DNA of 64,000 nucleotides from positions 62,001-126,000 of the forward strand of contig CAYOLG010000005.1 of assembly GCA_964404745.1 (NCBI GenBank), given 5' to 3'. Below, one piece after another: positions 35,698 through 44,273 of the stretch. The DNA is from Pelagisphaera sp964404745 (GTDB lineage Bacteria; Verrucomicrobiota; Verrucomicrobiia; Opitutales; Opitutaceae). The position numbers and the translations under genes were made by a program. A model generated the notes under the pieces. That model saw nothing but the letters and a program-made list of their open reading frames with translations. It made no database searches and had not been told where the DNA came from. Positions within the stretch are counted from its first letter, which is position 1; the number at the start of each line of letters is the position of its first letter.

Positions 35698-36919
35698 GGC
35701 AATTTCCAAATTTAAGAAGCGGCTGTCTCAGTTAGAAGAGTTCGCTGTCGGTGTGTTCTACGATCGCCGCCGCGGAAAGCGAGCCTTCGCGCTCGGCTGC
35801 TTCTTGTATGCCCTTTCCGTGATATTCGGATTTCTCGCGCGATTACGCTTCTTTCTTTACCGAAAGCGTATCCTTAAGGACCAGCCTTTGGGGTGTTTAG
35901 TGGTGGTTGTTGGAAACCTCACGGTGGGAGGCACGGGAAAGACTCCGGTCGTGGAAAAATTCGCCCGATCGCTCCAGCAACAGGGCCGGCGGGTTGCGAT
36001 TCTCAGCCGCGGATACATGAGCAAGGATTTAGCCCGGGAATCAGTTTTCCAGAAGCTGTGGCGATCCTGGGTGTCGGGAGGGGATCCCCTCCCGCCGAAA
36101 GTGGTTAGCGATGGTGAAAAGGTGCTTCTCAATTCTGAATTCGCGGGCGATGAGCCCTACATGCTGGCCCGGAATTTGCCCGGGATAATTGTCCTGGTGG
36201 ACAAGGATCGAGTAAAGAGCGGAACCTATGCCATCAAAAAGTTTGGGTGCGATACTCTTGTTTTGGATGACGGGTTTCAGTATCTGCCACTCAAAGGCAG
36301 GCTCAATCTATTGTTGATCGACAAGAGCAATCCATTCGGGAATCGCCATCTATTGCCGAGGGGAATTCTGAGAGAGCCGATTCGCCACATTAAACGGGCC
36401 TCCTACATTTTTCTGACCAAGTCCGACGGGGAGCCGGATCCGGAACTGGAAGCCCTGATTCAAAAGCACAATCCAGGGATCGACATCATCGAATGCGCCC
36501 ACAAGCCGCAATATCTGCAACAGGTCAACGGGGAGGGTCGGCTGCCTTTGGATGATTTGCTGCAAAAACGGATTGGGGCGTTTAGCGGTATTGCGGTTCC
36601 GGAGAGCTTCGAAGGATTTCTCCGGGGTTTCGGGGCGAATTTGCTTTATACCAAACGCTTTTTGGACCACCATCGGTTCGATGCCGGCGAATTGGGAGAG
36701 ATTTTTAAAGAGGCGGTTGATGCTGACTTGGATTTTATCGTGACCACAGAAAAGGATGCGGTTCGCATCCCGGAGGATCAGAACTTTCCTCTGCCGCTCT
36801 ACTTTTTGCGCTTGGAAATCGAGATTCTACGAGGGGTAGAGGACTTTGATGCGGCTGTATCCAAGATTTGTTTTTCGGGCGCGCTGCGAGAAAGTCTGGC
36901 GATAAACAAGCTTGCTTAA
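35696..36919 (+). CDS. lpxK: Tetraacyldisaccharide 4'-kinase LpxK
   Basis: LpxK phosphorylates the tetraacyldisaccharide precursor at the 4' position in lipid A synthesis, at the inner face of the inner membrane. The 407-residue protein starts at ATG 35696. An N-terminal amphipathic/hydrophobic anchor (about 30-56) precedes the P-loop GNLTVGGTGKTP (73-84). Further motifs are ILSRGY, GDEPYMLA, LDDGFQY and the late TEKDAVR. The presence of LpxK shows a lipopolysaccharide-bearing outer membrane. Next is the M29 aminopeptidase, 62 bases downstream. Confidence 0.93.
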   Translation: MAISKFKKRLSQLEEFAVGVFYDRRRGKRAFALGCFLYALSVIFGFLARLRFFLYRKRILKDQPLGCLVVVVGNLTVGGTGKTPVVEKFARSLQQQGRRVAILSRGYMSKDLARESVFQKLWRSWVSGGDPLPPKVVSDGEKVLLNSEFAGDEPYMLARNLPGIIVLVDKDRVKSGTYAIKKFGCDTLVLDDGFQYLPLKGRLNLLLIDKSNPFGNRHLLPRGILREPIRHIKRASYIFLTKSDGEPDPELEALIQKHNPGIDIIECAHKPQYLQQVNGEGRLPLDDLLQKRIGAFSGIAVPESFEGFLRGFGANLLYTKRFLDHHRFDAGELGEIFKEAVDADLDFIVTTEKDAVRIPEDQNFPLPLYFLRLEIEILRGVEDFDAAVSKICFSGALRESLAINKLA

Positions 36920-36981
36920 CTCCAATTGATTTGACCCTGGGTTCTTGCAACCTGAAGAAAAGCTGTTTGTAGAGAAAGAAG

Positions 36982-38103
36982 ATGACAGACCCAAGATATT
37001 CTCAGCTCGCCCGAAATTTGACCTCCTATTCGACCCGTTTGCGGCCAGGAGAAAAGGCTCTTATCGATGCCTTTGACGTGCCGGACGAAATGATTATCGA
37101 GTTACTCCGATCGGTGAGGGAGCGCGGGGCGGTTCCCTATGTGAATTTGAATCACGCCCGAATCTCGAGGGAGATCGTATTGGAGGCTACTGAGGATCAA
37201 ATGCGCATCCAGGGAGCCGTGGAGTTGCAGCGAATGAAATCCATGGATGCTTACATCGCTCTTCGAGGATCTCAAAACATTTTCGAGTCTTCCGATGTAT
37301 CCGCTGAACAAATTCAAATGGTTTCGGAAGTCATGAAGCCCGTGCTGGATTGGCGGGTGAACCATACGAAGTGGGTTGTCTTGCGGTGGCCGACGCCGTC
37401 CATGGCTCAGCAGGCGATGATGAGCACGGAGGCATTCGAGGACTTCTTTTTCAAAGTCTGCAACTTGGATTACGGTCGGATGAAAGAGGGAAGCAATCGC
37501 TTGGCCGAGCTCATGACTGAAGCCGATGAAGTGGAGATCAAGGGTAATGGAACGGATCTGCGTTTCTCGATGAAAGGGATTCCGGCCATTCCCTGTGTGG
37601 GAACTCACAATGTTCCGGATGGGGAGGTGTTCTCTTGTCCCATTCGAGATAGCGTGGAGGGGGTCATCCAATACAATGCTCCAACGGTTTACCAAGGCGT
37701 TTCCTTCGACAATATTCGCTTGGAGTTCAAAAAAGGCAAGATTGTCGATGCCCGATCGAGCAATACCGAGCGTTTGAATGAGATTTTGGATTCCGATATC
37801 GGAGCCCGATTCATTGGCGAATTCGCGATCGGATTTAATCCCCATATTCGCGAGCCCATGAGGGACATTCTCTTCGACGAAAAGATTTCTGGATCTTTCC
37901 ACCTCACTCCGGGTCAGGCATACGAGGACGCTGACAACGGAAACAAGTCGCAAGTGCATTGGGATATGGTCTGCATCCAACGCGAAGAATTCGGTGGGGG
38001 GGAGATTTGGTTTGATGGCGAGCTCATTCGAAAAGACGGCATATTCGTGGGGGAAGATCTCGAATCTCTGAATCCAGAAAGCCTTCTAGGGGCGAGTTCC
38101 TGA
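36982..38103 (+). CDS. M29-family metallo-aminopeptidase
   Basis: The 373-residue cytoplasmic protein starts at ATG 36982, preceded by AGAGAAAGAAG. Family M29 (AmpS/AmpT/PepS, cobalt- or zinc-dependent) is shown by the metal and active-site segments NVPDGEVFSCP, GEFAIGFNP, DEKISGSFHLTPG and SQVHWDMVC near the C-terminus. It removes N-terminal residues from peptides. It lies 14 bases before the adenosine-deaminase gene in a plus-strand run from lpxK to menB, likely a housekeeping operon. Confidence 0.9.
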   Translation: MTDPRYSQLARNLTSYSTRLRPGEKALIDAFDVPDEMIIELLRSVRERGAVPYVNLNHARISREIVLEATEDQMRIQGAVELQRMKSMDAYIALRGSQNIFESSDVSAEQIQMVSEVMKPVLDWRVNHTKWVVLRWPTPSMAQQAMMSTEAFEDFFFKVCNLDYGRMKEGSNRLAELMTEADEVEIKGNGTDLRFSMKGIPAIPCVGTHNVPDGEVFSCPIRDSVEGVIQYNAPTVYQGVSFDNIRLEFKKGKIVDARSSNTERLNEILDSDIGARFIGEFAIGFNPHIREPMRDILFDEKISGSFHLTPGQAYEDADNGNKSQVHWDMVCIQREEFGGGEIWFDGELIRKDGIFVGEDLESLNPESLLGASS

Positions 38104-38116
38104 ATTTCAGGTTTAT

Positions 38117-39118
38117 ATGAGCTTAGCTATTGGGCCAGAAGCGCTACAGGAGCGGATCAGGCGAATTCCAAAGACAGAAACGCATCTTCACATCGAAGGG
38201 GCTTTGCCCTACGATCTGCTGCGCGAATTGGATCCCAAACGTTTTCCAGAATATCCGCCATTTAGGGAGCCTAGCTATCTCTATCCGAATTTCGTGGAGT
38301 TCGAAACGCTGCTAGTGGATCATGCGGTAGCTTGGTACACGGGGCCAGAGCGATATTATGAAGCTTGCAAACGCATCTTTGCAGACCTGTTTGAACAGAA
38401 TGTTCGGTATCTGGAGACCAGCCTTCACTTGGCCATAATCGAATTTACAGGTTCGGATGGGCACGAGTTGATTAGCGCAATCAAATCGGCTGCTCCGGAA
38501 GGCTTGGAGGTCAAGGTCATAGGGGGGCTAACTCGGGATGGATACACGAGCGTTATGGCTCCGATCATTGACTCGCTTCATGCCTGGGACGATCTCGACG
38601 GCATCGATATGCATGGCCAGGAGTGGCTAGAATTGGAGTCTTGGGCTGCTCCGGTTTGGAGGCGATGCAAAGATGCTGGAAAGATCGTTAAAGCGCATGC
38701 AGGGGAGTTCGGAGGACCGGAGAAGATCAGGGAGGCTTTGGATGTTTTAGGAGCCGAGCGTATCCAGCATGGAGTCCGGGCAAAAGAAGATCCTGAGTTG
38801 GTCTCCCGAATTGTGGATGAGGGAATTATCCTGGATATGTGCCCGATCAGTAACGAGAAACTTAAAGTGGTAGATCGTATCGAAGAGCATCCAATGCGTG
38901 AATACGTTGAGAAGGGAGTGGTATGCACGGTGAACACGGATGACCCCTTGTGTTTTGCCAATACGATTACGGAGGAATTCGAAACCTTGGCGTCCCGAAT
39001 CGGATTGAGCCCTTTACGGGTAGCGGAGATCGCTAAAAACGGATTTCGATACGCTCGTATGGATGATGGCTTGAAAAGGGGATTTATAGAGGAGATCGAC
39101 GCTATCTTCACTGATTGA
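38117..39118 (+). CDS. Adenosine deaminase-family protein
   Basis: The 333-residue protein starts at ATG 38117. Zinc ligands H23 and H25 lie in ETHLHIEG, the catalytic Glu in KAHAGEFGG, a His in RIQHGVR, and Asp in NTDDPLCF, the standard set of the adenosine/adenine deaminase family. It hydrolyses the amino group of adenosine, adenine or a related purine; which one cannot be decided by eye. It is cytoplasmic, in purine salvage. The rluD-like gene starts two bases after its stop. Confidence 0.85.
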   Translation: MSLAIGPEALQERIRRIPKTETHLHIEGALPYDLLRELDPKRFPEYPPFREPSYLYPNFVEFETLLVDHAVAWYTGPERYYEACKRIFADLFEQNVRYLETSLHLAIIEFTGSDGHELISAIKSAAPEGLEVKVIGGLTRDGYTSVMAPIIDSLHAWDDLDGIDMHGQEWLELESWAAPVWRRCKDAGKIVKAHAGEFGGPEKIREALDVLGAERIQHGVRAKEDPELVSRIVDEGIILDMCPISNEKLKVVDRIEEHPMREYVEKGVVCTVNTDDPLCFANTITEEFETLASRIGLSPLRVAEIAKNGFRYARMDDGLKRGFIEEIDAIFTD

Positions 39119-39119
39119 C

Positions 39120-40058
39120 TTGGAAAAGAGCCCTACAGAACTCGTGGTCCCGGAAGGGGCCCGCAAGATGCGAGTGGATCGCTATTTGGCGCAGGCGAAT
39201 CCGGAGATCAGTCGAACTGATTTTCAGCGAGCCCTAGATGCCGGTCTGGTTGAGGTAAATGGAGAGTCTGCAACCAAGAAGCAATTGATTGCGGCGGGCG
39301 ATCGGGTCCTATTCGAATTGCCAGCTGTGGAATCCTTAGCCATGGGCCCCATCGATCTCGGATTGCAGCCGGTGTACGAAGACGACGATTTGATCGTGGT
39401 AAATAAGCCGGCTGGCTTGGTGACGCATCCTGGAGCGGGAAAGCCGGAGCCGACGTTGGCGCATGGATTGCATTTCTTGTGCAAGGGCAAGTTGAGTTTG
39501 CTGGGCGGAGAGGATAGGCCTGGCATCGTTCATCGCTTGGACCGAGAAACGAGTGGCCTGATCGTCGCCGCGAAAACGGATGAGGCGTACCGGGCGTTGG
39601 GGGAGAGCTTTCGGTCTCGAACGATAGTTAAAGAATATCTCGCTCTCGTGACGGGCGTGCCGAAACTCTTTAGCGGCTCGATTCGCAAGAATATCGAAAG
39701 AAACCCCGCTCAAAGGCATAAAATGAGAGTTTGCCAGGGCGATCACGGTAGGGAGGCCAGGACGGATTGGGTCGCCGAGGCACGATTTCGTCTGGGTTAC
39801 TCGCTATTGCGTTGCCGTATTCACACGGGAAGGACTCATCAAATTCGAGTTCACCTGATGAGTATTGGGCACGCTATCCTGGGCGACCGAATCTATGGAT
39901 ATCGGCCTCTGGCGGATCTACCGATGGAGCCGAAGCGAGTGATGCTGCACGCTGCCAGATTGGCCTTCGACCATCCGGCTTCCGAGGAGAAGTTGAATCT
40001 GGAGGCCCCGCCCCCAGAGGATTTCGACCCCTTTCTAGCGAGTCCAAGGGTTGAATAG
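39120..40058 (+). CDS. RluD-type 23S rRNA pseudouridine synthase
   Basis: The protein converts uridines in 23S rRNA to pseudouridine. The frame starts at TTG 39120, one base after the preceding stop, and gives 312 residues; this start is kept because the S4 RNA-binding domain (about 15-75) begins in this part. The catalytic domain carries HRLDRETSG with the nucleophile D141, and RCRIHTGRTHQIRVHLMSIG further on. The family is RluA/RluC/RluD, and the N-terminal S4 domain suggests RluD or RluC. It is the fourth gene of the lpxK-to-menB run. Confidence 0.9.
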   Translation: MEKSPTELVVPEGARKMRVDRYLAQANPEISRTDFQRALDAGLVEVNGESATKKQLIAAGDRVLFELPAVESLAMGPIDLGLQPVYEDDDLIVVNKPAGLVTHPGAGKPEPTLAHGLHFLCKGKLSLLGGEDRPGIVHRLDRETSGLIVAAKTDEAYRALGESFRSRTIVKEYLALVTGVPKLFSGSIRKNIERNPAQRHKMRVCQGDHGREARTDWVAEARFRLGYSLLRCRIHTGRTHQIRVHLMSIGHAILGDRIYGYRPLADLPMEPKRVMLHAARLAFDHPASEEKLNLEAPPPEDFDPFLASPRVE

Positions 40059-40113
40059 GATTACTGGGAAACCGAGGCTTGCGCGGTTGGCGGCGACTCG
40101 CAAACTGCCGGGC

Positions 40114-40950
40114 ATGATCAATCCTGAATGGACGAAGGCAAAAGAATACGAAGACATTGTCTACGAAAAGTGGGGAGCTGTCGCTAAAGTTACGATAAAT
40201 AGGCCAGAGAAAAGGAATGCATTCCGTCCGCAGACGGTGTTCGAAATGTATGAGGCTTTTTGCGATGCGCGCGAGGATCAATCGATTGCAGCTGTGCTCC
40301 TGATGGGAGCGGGCCCTCATACCGATGGCAAATACGCGTTCTGCTCGGGCGGCGATCAAAGCGTTCGAGGGCATGCCGGGTACGTGGGCGACGATGGGGT
40401 GCCCAGATTGAATGTCTTGGACCTTCAGCGATTAATTCGCTCCATGCCGAAAGTAGTTATTGCCTTAGTTGCTGGATACGCCATTGGCGGCGGGCATGTT
40501 TTGCATGTGATTTGCGATCTGTCTATCGCAGCCGACAACGCTGTATTCGGGCAGACTGGCCCCAAAGTGGGCAGTTTCGACGGAGGATTGGGAGCGAGCT
40601 ATTTGGCGAGCATCGTGGGCCAAAAGAAAGCGAGAGAGATCTGGTATCTATGCCGGCAATACAATGCACAGGAGGCTTTGGATATGGGATTGGTAAATAA
40701 GGTTGTACCGGTGGAAGAGCTCGAGTCGGAAGGGGTGCAGTGGGCGTTGGAAGTTGCCGAGAAAAGCCCGACAGCCATTCGATGCTTGAAGTCGGCTTTC
40801 AACGCCGCCCTAGATGGGCAAGCGGGCCTTCAGGAGCTCGCGGGAAACGCCACTTATCTTTACTACATGACCGAAGAAGGGGCCGAAGGGAAGCAAGCGT
40901 TTCTCGACAAGCGCAAACCAGACTTTTCCAAGTATCCTTGGATGCCCTGA
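40114..40950 (+). CDS. menB: 1,4-dihydroxy-2-naphthoyl-CoA synthase MenB
   Basis: MenB closes the naphthoquinone ring in menaquinone synthesis. Start chosen at ATG 40114 (MINPEWTKAKEYEDIVYEKW), which gives 278 residues, the family length; a TTG at 40051 would add 21 unlikely residues and overlap the previous gene. Motifs are RPEKRNAFRP, the oxyanion loop segment FCSGGDQSVRG, GYAIGGGHVLH, and FGQTGPKVGSFDGG, which distinguishes MenB from other crotonases. No other men gene is in the window. Menaquinone points to the electron carrier used by the respiratory chain. Confidence 0.94.
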   Translation: MINPEWTKAKEYEDIVYEKWGAVAKVTINRPEKRNAFRPQTVFEMYEAFCDAREDQSIAAVLLMGAGPHTDGKYAFCSGGDQSVRGHAGYVGDDGVPRLNVLDLQRLIRSMPKVVIALVAGYAIGGGHVLHVICDLSIAADNAVFGQTGPKVGSFDGGLGASYLASIVGQKKAREIWYLCRQYNAQEALDMGLVNKVVPVEELESEGVQWALEVAEKSPTAIRCLKSAFNAALDGQAGLQELAGNATYLYYMTEEGAEGKQAFLDKRKPDFSKYPWMP

Positions 40951-40993
40951 TCCATAACGCTTTGCAGTTAGATCCTTGCATTATACAGCTGAC

Positions 40994-42262
40994 ATGCTCA
41001 CCACTAACTTTATCGACAGGAAACTAGCGGACAAAATCGCCCGCGAATTCGGAACCCCGTGCTACGTTTACGACGAGACTTCCTTGAGGATGGCGGCGGA
41101 TCAGGTTTTGGCTTTTCCTAATGCCTACGGTTTGACGGCCCGGTTTGCCATGAAGGCTTGCCCGAACGCCAACATACTCCGGCTCTTCAAGAAAAAGGGT
41201 CTAAAGATCGATGCCAGTTCGATTTACGAGGCGGAAAGAGCCCTGATGGCTGGATACGAAGCCTCGGATATATCCTTGAGCACTCAGGAATTCCCTGATG
41301 GCGATTCGCTCGCCGCCCTAGTTGAGAAGGGGATGAGCGTTAATGCCTGTTCACTTCACCAATTGGAAAAGTATGGTAAACGATTTCCAAATACGCAGGT
41401 TGGTTTGCGATTCAATCCAGGTTTGGGTTCTGGCGGAACGAATCGGACGAACGTCGGTGGGCCCGCATCCAGCTTTGGGATTTGGCATGAAAGCAAGTCG
41501 GATGCGAAAACGCTAACGGAAAAATACGGTCTTAACGTATTCAGAATCCATACCCATATTGGAAGCGGAAGCGATCCTGAAGTTTGGATACGAGCCGTTT
41601 CTCTCAGCCTCGACATGGTTCGGTATTTCGAAGACGCGACCCATTTGAATCTGGGCGGCGGTTACAAGGTGGGCAGAATTGCCGGCGAAAAGACCACTGA
41701 TCTGCAGATGATTGGCAATCCTATGAAGCATGCGTTTGAAGCGTTCGCCGAGGCGACGGGACGCAAAATTCATTTGGAGGTCGAGCCGGGCACTTACTTG
41801 GTGGCCAACAGTTGCGTTCTGCTGTCCAGCGTTCAGGACCTGGCTAGCACGGGCGAAGGCGGCTACGATTTTATCAAGCTAGATTCGGGGATGACGGAAA
41901 ATACGCGTCCTTCCATGTACGGTTCCCAGCACGAGATCCAGCTGCTGTCTCCAACGGGCGAAAAGAGAGCTGAGAAGTCTTATATTGTCGTGGGCCACTG
42001 CTGCGAGTCCGGTGACATTCTCACGCCAGCTCCTGCCGATCCCGAAGCGCTCCATCCCAGAATCCTGCCGGAGGCCAGAATTGGAGACTTAGTCGTCATT
42101 GGGGGTGTAGGGGCTTACTGCTCATCGATGGCGACCAAGAACTACAATTCCTTCCCGGAATGTCCGGAAGCTCTCATTCGCCTGGATGGCAGCGTAGACC
42201 TGATGCGCAAGCGGCAATCGCTCCGCGAAATTGTTGCCAACGAAACTGAGATAGCCTTCTAG
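40994..42262 (+). CDS. lysA: Diaminopimelate decarboxylase-like PLP enzyme
   Basis: The enzyme forms lysine from meso-diaminopimelate with pyridoxal phosphate. ATG 40994 is chosen over a TTG at 40976, giving 422 residues. The PLP lysine is K54 in FAMKACPNANIL. Further marks are HTHIGSGSD, the glycine loop NLGGGYK, EPGTYLVANS, and the active-site GHCCESGDIL and GVGAYCSSMATKNYNS. The wording of the motifs differs from common LysA, and the nearest alternative is carboxynorspermidine decarboxylase, but the CESGD and AYCSSM motifs favour a LysA-type protein. It sits between menB and the DAHP-synthase gene on the same strand. Confidence 0.82.
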   Translation: MLTTNFIDRKLADKIAREFGTPCYVYDETSLRMAADQVLAFPNAYGLTARFAMKACPNANILRLFKKKGLKIDASSIYEAERALMAGYEASDISLSTQEFPDGDSLAALVEKGMSVNACSLHQLEKYGKRFPNTQVGLRFNPGLGSGGTNRTNVGGPASSFGIWHESKSDAKTLTEKYGLNVFRIHTHIGSGSDPEVWIRAVSLSLDMVRYFEDATHLNLGGGYKVGRIAGEKTTDLQMIGNPMKHAFEAFAEATGRKIHLEVEPGTYLVANSCVLLSSVQDLASTGEGGYDFIKLDSGMTENTRPSMYGSQHEIQLLSPTGEKRAEKSYIVVGHCCESGDILTPAPADPEALHPRILPEARIGDLVVIGGVGAYCSSMATKNYNSFPECPEALIRLDGSVDLMRKRQSLREIVANETEIAF

Positions 42263-42327
42263 GAGCAATGCCCTTTTTCATTGATGACGGTTGTAAAGGA
42301 TTGTTGGACTGATAGAGTGAAATTGAA

Positions 42328-43356
42328 ATGATTATTCCCAAAAACCCTAAACTCTCCGATAATCAGTTGGCGGAAGTGGAGCGGATAGTAGAGGAGTTCG
42401 GTTGCAAAATCCAAGTGATTGAAGGGGCGGTTCAAAGTATCTACGCCATACTTGGCGACGAAAGACACGAGCTTCTCATAAACCGTATAGAAGGACTCGA
42501 GTATATCGATCGTGTGGATACGATTCAGTCTCCCCACAAACTGCTCGATATTCGATCGGAGCTTAAGAATCATAAGACCGTTTTCGGAGGTGTAACGCTC
42601 GGGGAGCGCTGTTTGGCGATCGCTGGACCGTGCACGATTGACCCAAAGGATCCGAATCGTTTTTACGAAACAGCGGAGGCTCTAAAAGAAGCGGGCGCCC
42701 ATGGGCTTAGGGGCGGGGTATGGAAGCCGCGAACCAATCCGTATTCCTACCAGGGTGACGACAAGGCATTGGAGATTCTCATGGAGGGTTCGAGACGGAC
42801 CGGGCTTCCGGTGAACACGGAAGTGATGGATGAACGGAATTTGGAGCTAGCTATGGAGGTTGGTGTTCACATGTTGCAGATTGGAACGCGCAACGCGCTT
42901 AACTATTCGCTTCTCAGAGCTGTGGGGCAAGCTGTCGCTGGAACGGATACAGTCGTGCTCCTTAAGCGAGGGCGCCATATTGGGCCCATTAACGAGTTTA
43001 TCTCGGCGGCCGAGTATATTGTTAATTTCGGGAATCCTAACGTGCTGCTTTGCCCTCGAGGCACCTTGCCCAACCTAGAAGGCTACCGAAATCACCCAGA
43101 CGAGTCGATCACTCCACTGCTTAGAGAGAAAACCTGGGCTCCGGTTGTAGTGGATCCCTCCCATTCGGTGGGTAAAGCGGTTTATGTGGAGGCCAGCTCG
43201 ATGGCGGCCGTTGCTTACGGAGCCGATGGCCTTTGCATTGAGGCGAACATCGATCCGGTTACCGGTTTGGGTGATGATCCCAAACAGGCGGTCACGCCAG
43301 AAGCCTTTCGAAGGTTGCTGACAAAGTGCGAAGCGATCTGGAAACTGCGATCCTAG
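42328..43356 (+). CDS. aroF: 3-deoxy-7-phosphoheptulonate synthase (type I beta)
   Basis: The enzyme joins phosphoenolpyruvate and erythrose 4-phosphate, the first step of the shikimate pathway to chorismate. The 342-residue protein starts at ATG 42328. A small N-terminal ferredoxin-like regulatory domain (about 1-70, MIIPKNPKLSDNQLAEVERI) precedes the barrel with AIAGPCTI, RGGVWKPRTNPYSYQG, VLLKRGR and VVDPSHSVG. The N-terminal domain resembles Thermotoga-type enzymes that are inhibited by aromatic amino acids. A strong terminator follows. Confidence 0.93.
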   Translation: MIIPKNPKLSDNQLAEVERIVEEFGCKIQVIEGAVQSIYAILGDERHELLINRIEGLEYIDRVDTIQSPHKLLDIRSELKNHKTVFGGVTLGERCLAIAGPCTIDPKDPNRFYETAEALKEAGAHGLRGGVWKPRTNPYSYQGDDKALEILMEGSRRTGLPVNTEVMDERNLELAMEVGVHMLQIGTRNALNYSLLRAVGQAVAGTDTVVLLKRGRHIGPINEFISAAEYIVNFGNPNVLLCPRGTLPNLEGYRNHPDESITPLLREKTWAPVVVDPSHSVGKAVYVEASSMAAVAYGADGLCIEANIDPVTGLGDDPKQAVTPEAFRRLLTKCEAIWKLRS

Positions 43357-43364
43357 ATTGATTG

Positions 43365-43401
43365 AGGCAGGGAGGATCGGGCCGATCCTCCCTGCCTTTT
43401 G
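43365..43401 (+). terminator. Strong intrinsic terminator after aroF
   Basis: AGGCAGGGAGGATCGG (43365-43380) is followed, after one G, by its exact complement ending at 43397, and the T-run TTTT closes it. The stem of about 15 bp is GC-rich. It lies directly after the DAHP-synthase stop and before the IMPase gene. Confidence 0.93.
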
Positions 43402-43477
43402 CGTGTGGTAATACTTGTTTAGAATCGTCGCACGTTTTGGCTTCCTTGTCGGAAGCATGTTCCGCAGGTTCTGAAGA

Positions 43478-44272
43478 ATGAGTGGAGGACTAGACGAAAG
43501 AATCGCCTTCGGGCGAGATTTGGTGAAAGGGCAAGCAGAGACCTTTGCCCGCTATTTTGGGAAAGTGGACAGCCAATGGAAGCCGGATGGGTCCCGGGTG
43601 ACGGAAGCGGACTTCACGATATCCCGAACACTAGAATCCGGGTTAGGCGATCGATTTAGCGACGATTTGTTTCTGAGCGAAGAATTGGATCCTCATTCTT
43701 TGCAGGTTTCCGTGTCCAATGGGTTTACCTGGCTCGTTGATCCTGTCGATGGTACTAACAATTTTGCCAGAGGGATTCCCTCCTGCTCCATTTCCGTGGC
43801 TCTGCTCGATGCAGGCATGCCCGTTTACGGCTTTGTTTACGACCACATGTCCCAATCTCTTATTGAGGGTGGTCGGGGTCGAGGGATATTCGTCGACGAA
43901 CGGGAAAGTAGTCTCTCGGATGCGCCGCCGTCTGCCCAAAGCATTATCGGTGCCCAGCATTGCGGTTCGGTGAGTAGCGCAGAGGACGATCTAGCCTTGC
44001 AGATGCGTTTTAAGATTCGAAATTTTGGCAGCAGCGCCATACAGCTCGCCTATGTGGCTGCTGGTTGGTTGGATGGAGTTATTGCCCACAGAGTGAATAC
44101 GTGGGACATTGCTGCAGGGATTGCTATGATAGAGGCGGCGGGCGGCAAAGTTCGGTATTTCGTTCCCAATCCATTCCCGTTGAGTTCATTCGACGTGAAT
44201 AGCGAGCCATTCGGGTATTTGGCGGCATCGCCTGCCGTTTATGAGGCGATGATTGAGGCGACGGGTCGCTAA
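43478..44272 (+). CDS. Inositol monophosphatase-family phosphatase
   Basis: The 264-residue protein starts at ATG 43478. The Li+-sensitive phosphatase motifs are visible: FLSEEL (metal Glu), WLVDPVDGTNNFARGIPSC, and WDIAAGIAMIEAAGGKV near the C-terminus. It dephosphorylates a small phosphate ester such as inositol 1-phosphate, histidinol phosphate or 3'-phosphoadenosine derivatives; the motif spacing does not decide which. Divalent metal is needed. It converges with the SLC13 transporter gene with a gap of one base. Confidence 0.88.
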   Translation: MSGGLDERIAFGRDLVKGQAETFARYFGKVDSQWKPDGSRVTEADFTISRTLESGLGDRFSDDLFLSEELDPHSLQVSVSNGFTWLVDPVDGTNNFARGIPSCSISVALLDAGMPVYGFVYDHMSQSLIEGGRGRGIFVDERESSLSDAPPSAQSIIGAQHCGSVSSAEDDLALQMRFKIRNFGSSAIQLAYVAAGWLDGVIAHRVNTWDIAAGIAMIEAAGGKVRYFVPNPFPLSSFDVNSEPFGYLAASPAVYEAMIEATGR

Positions 44273-44273
44273 A

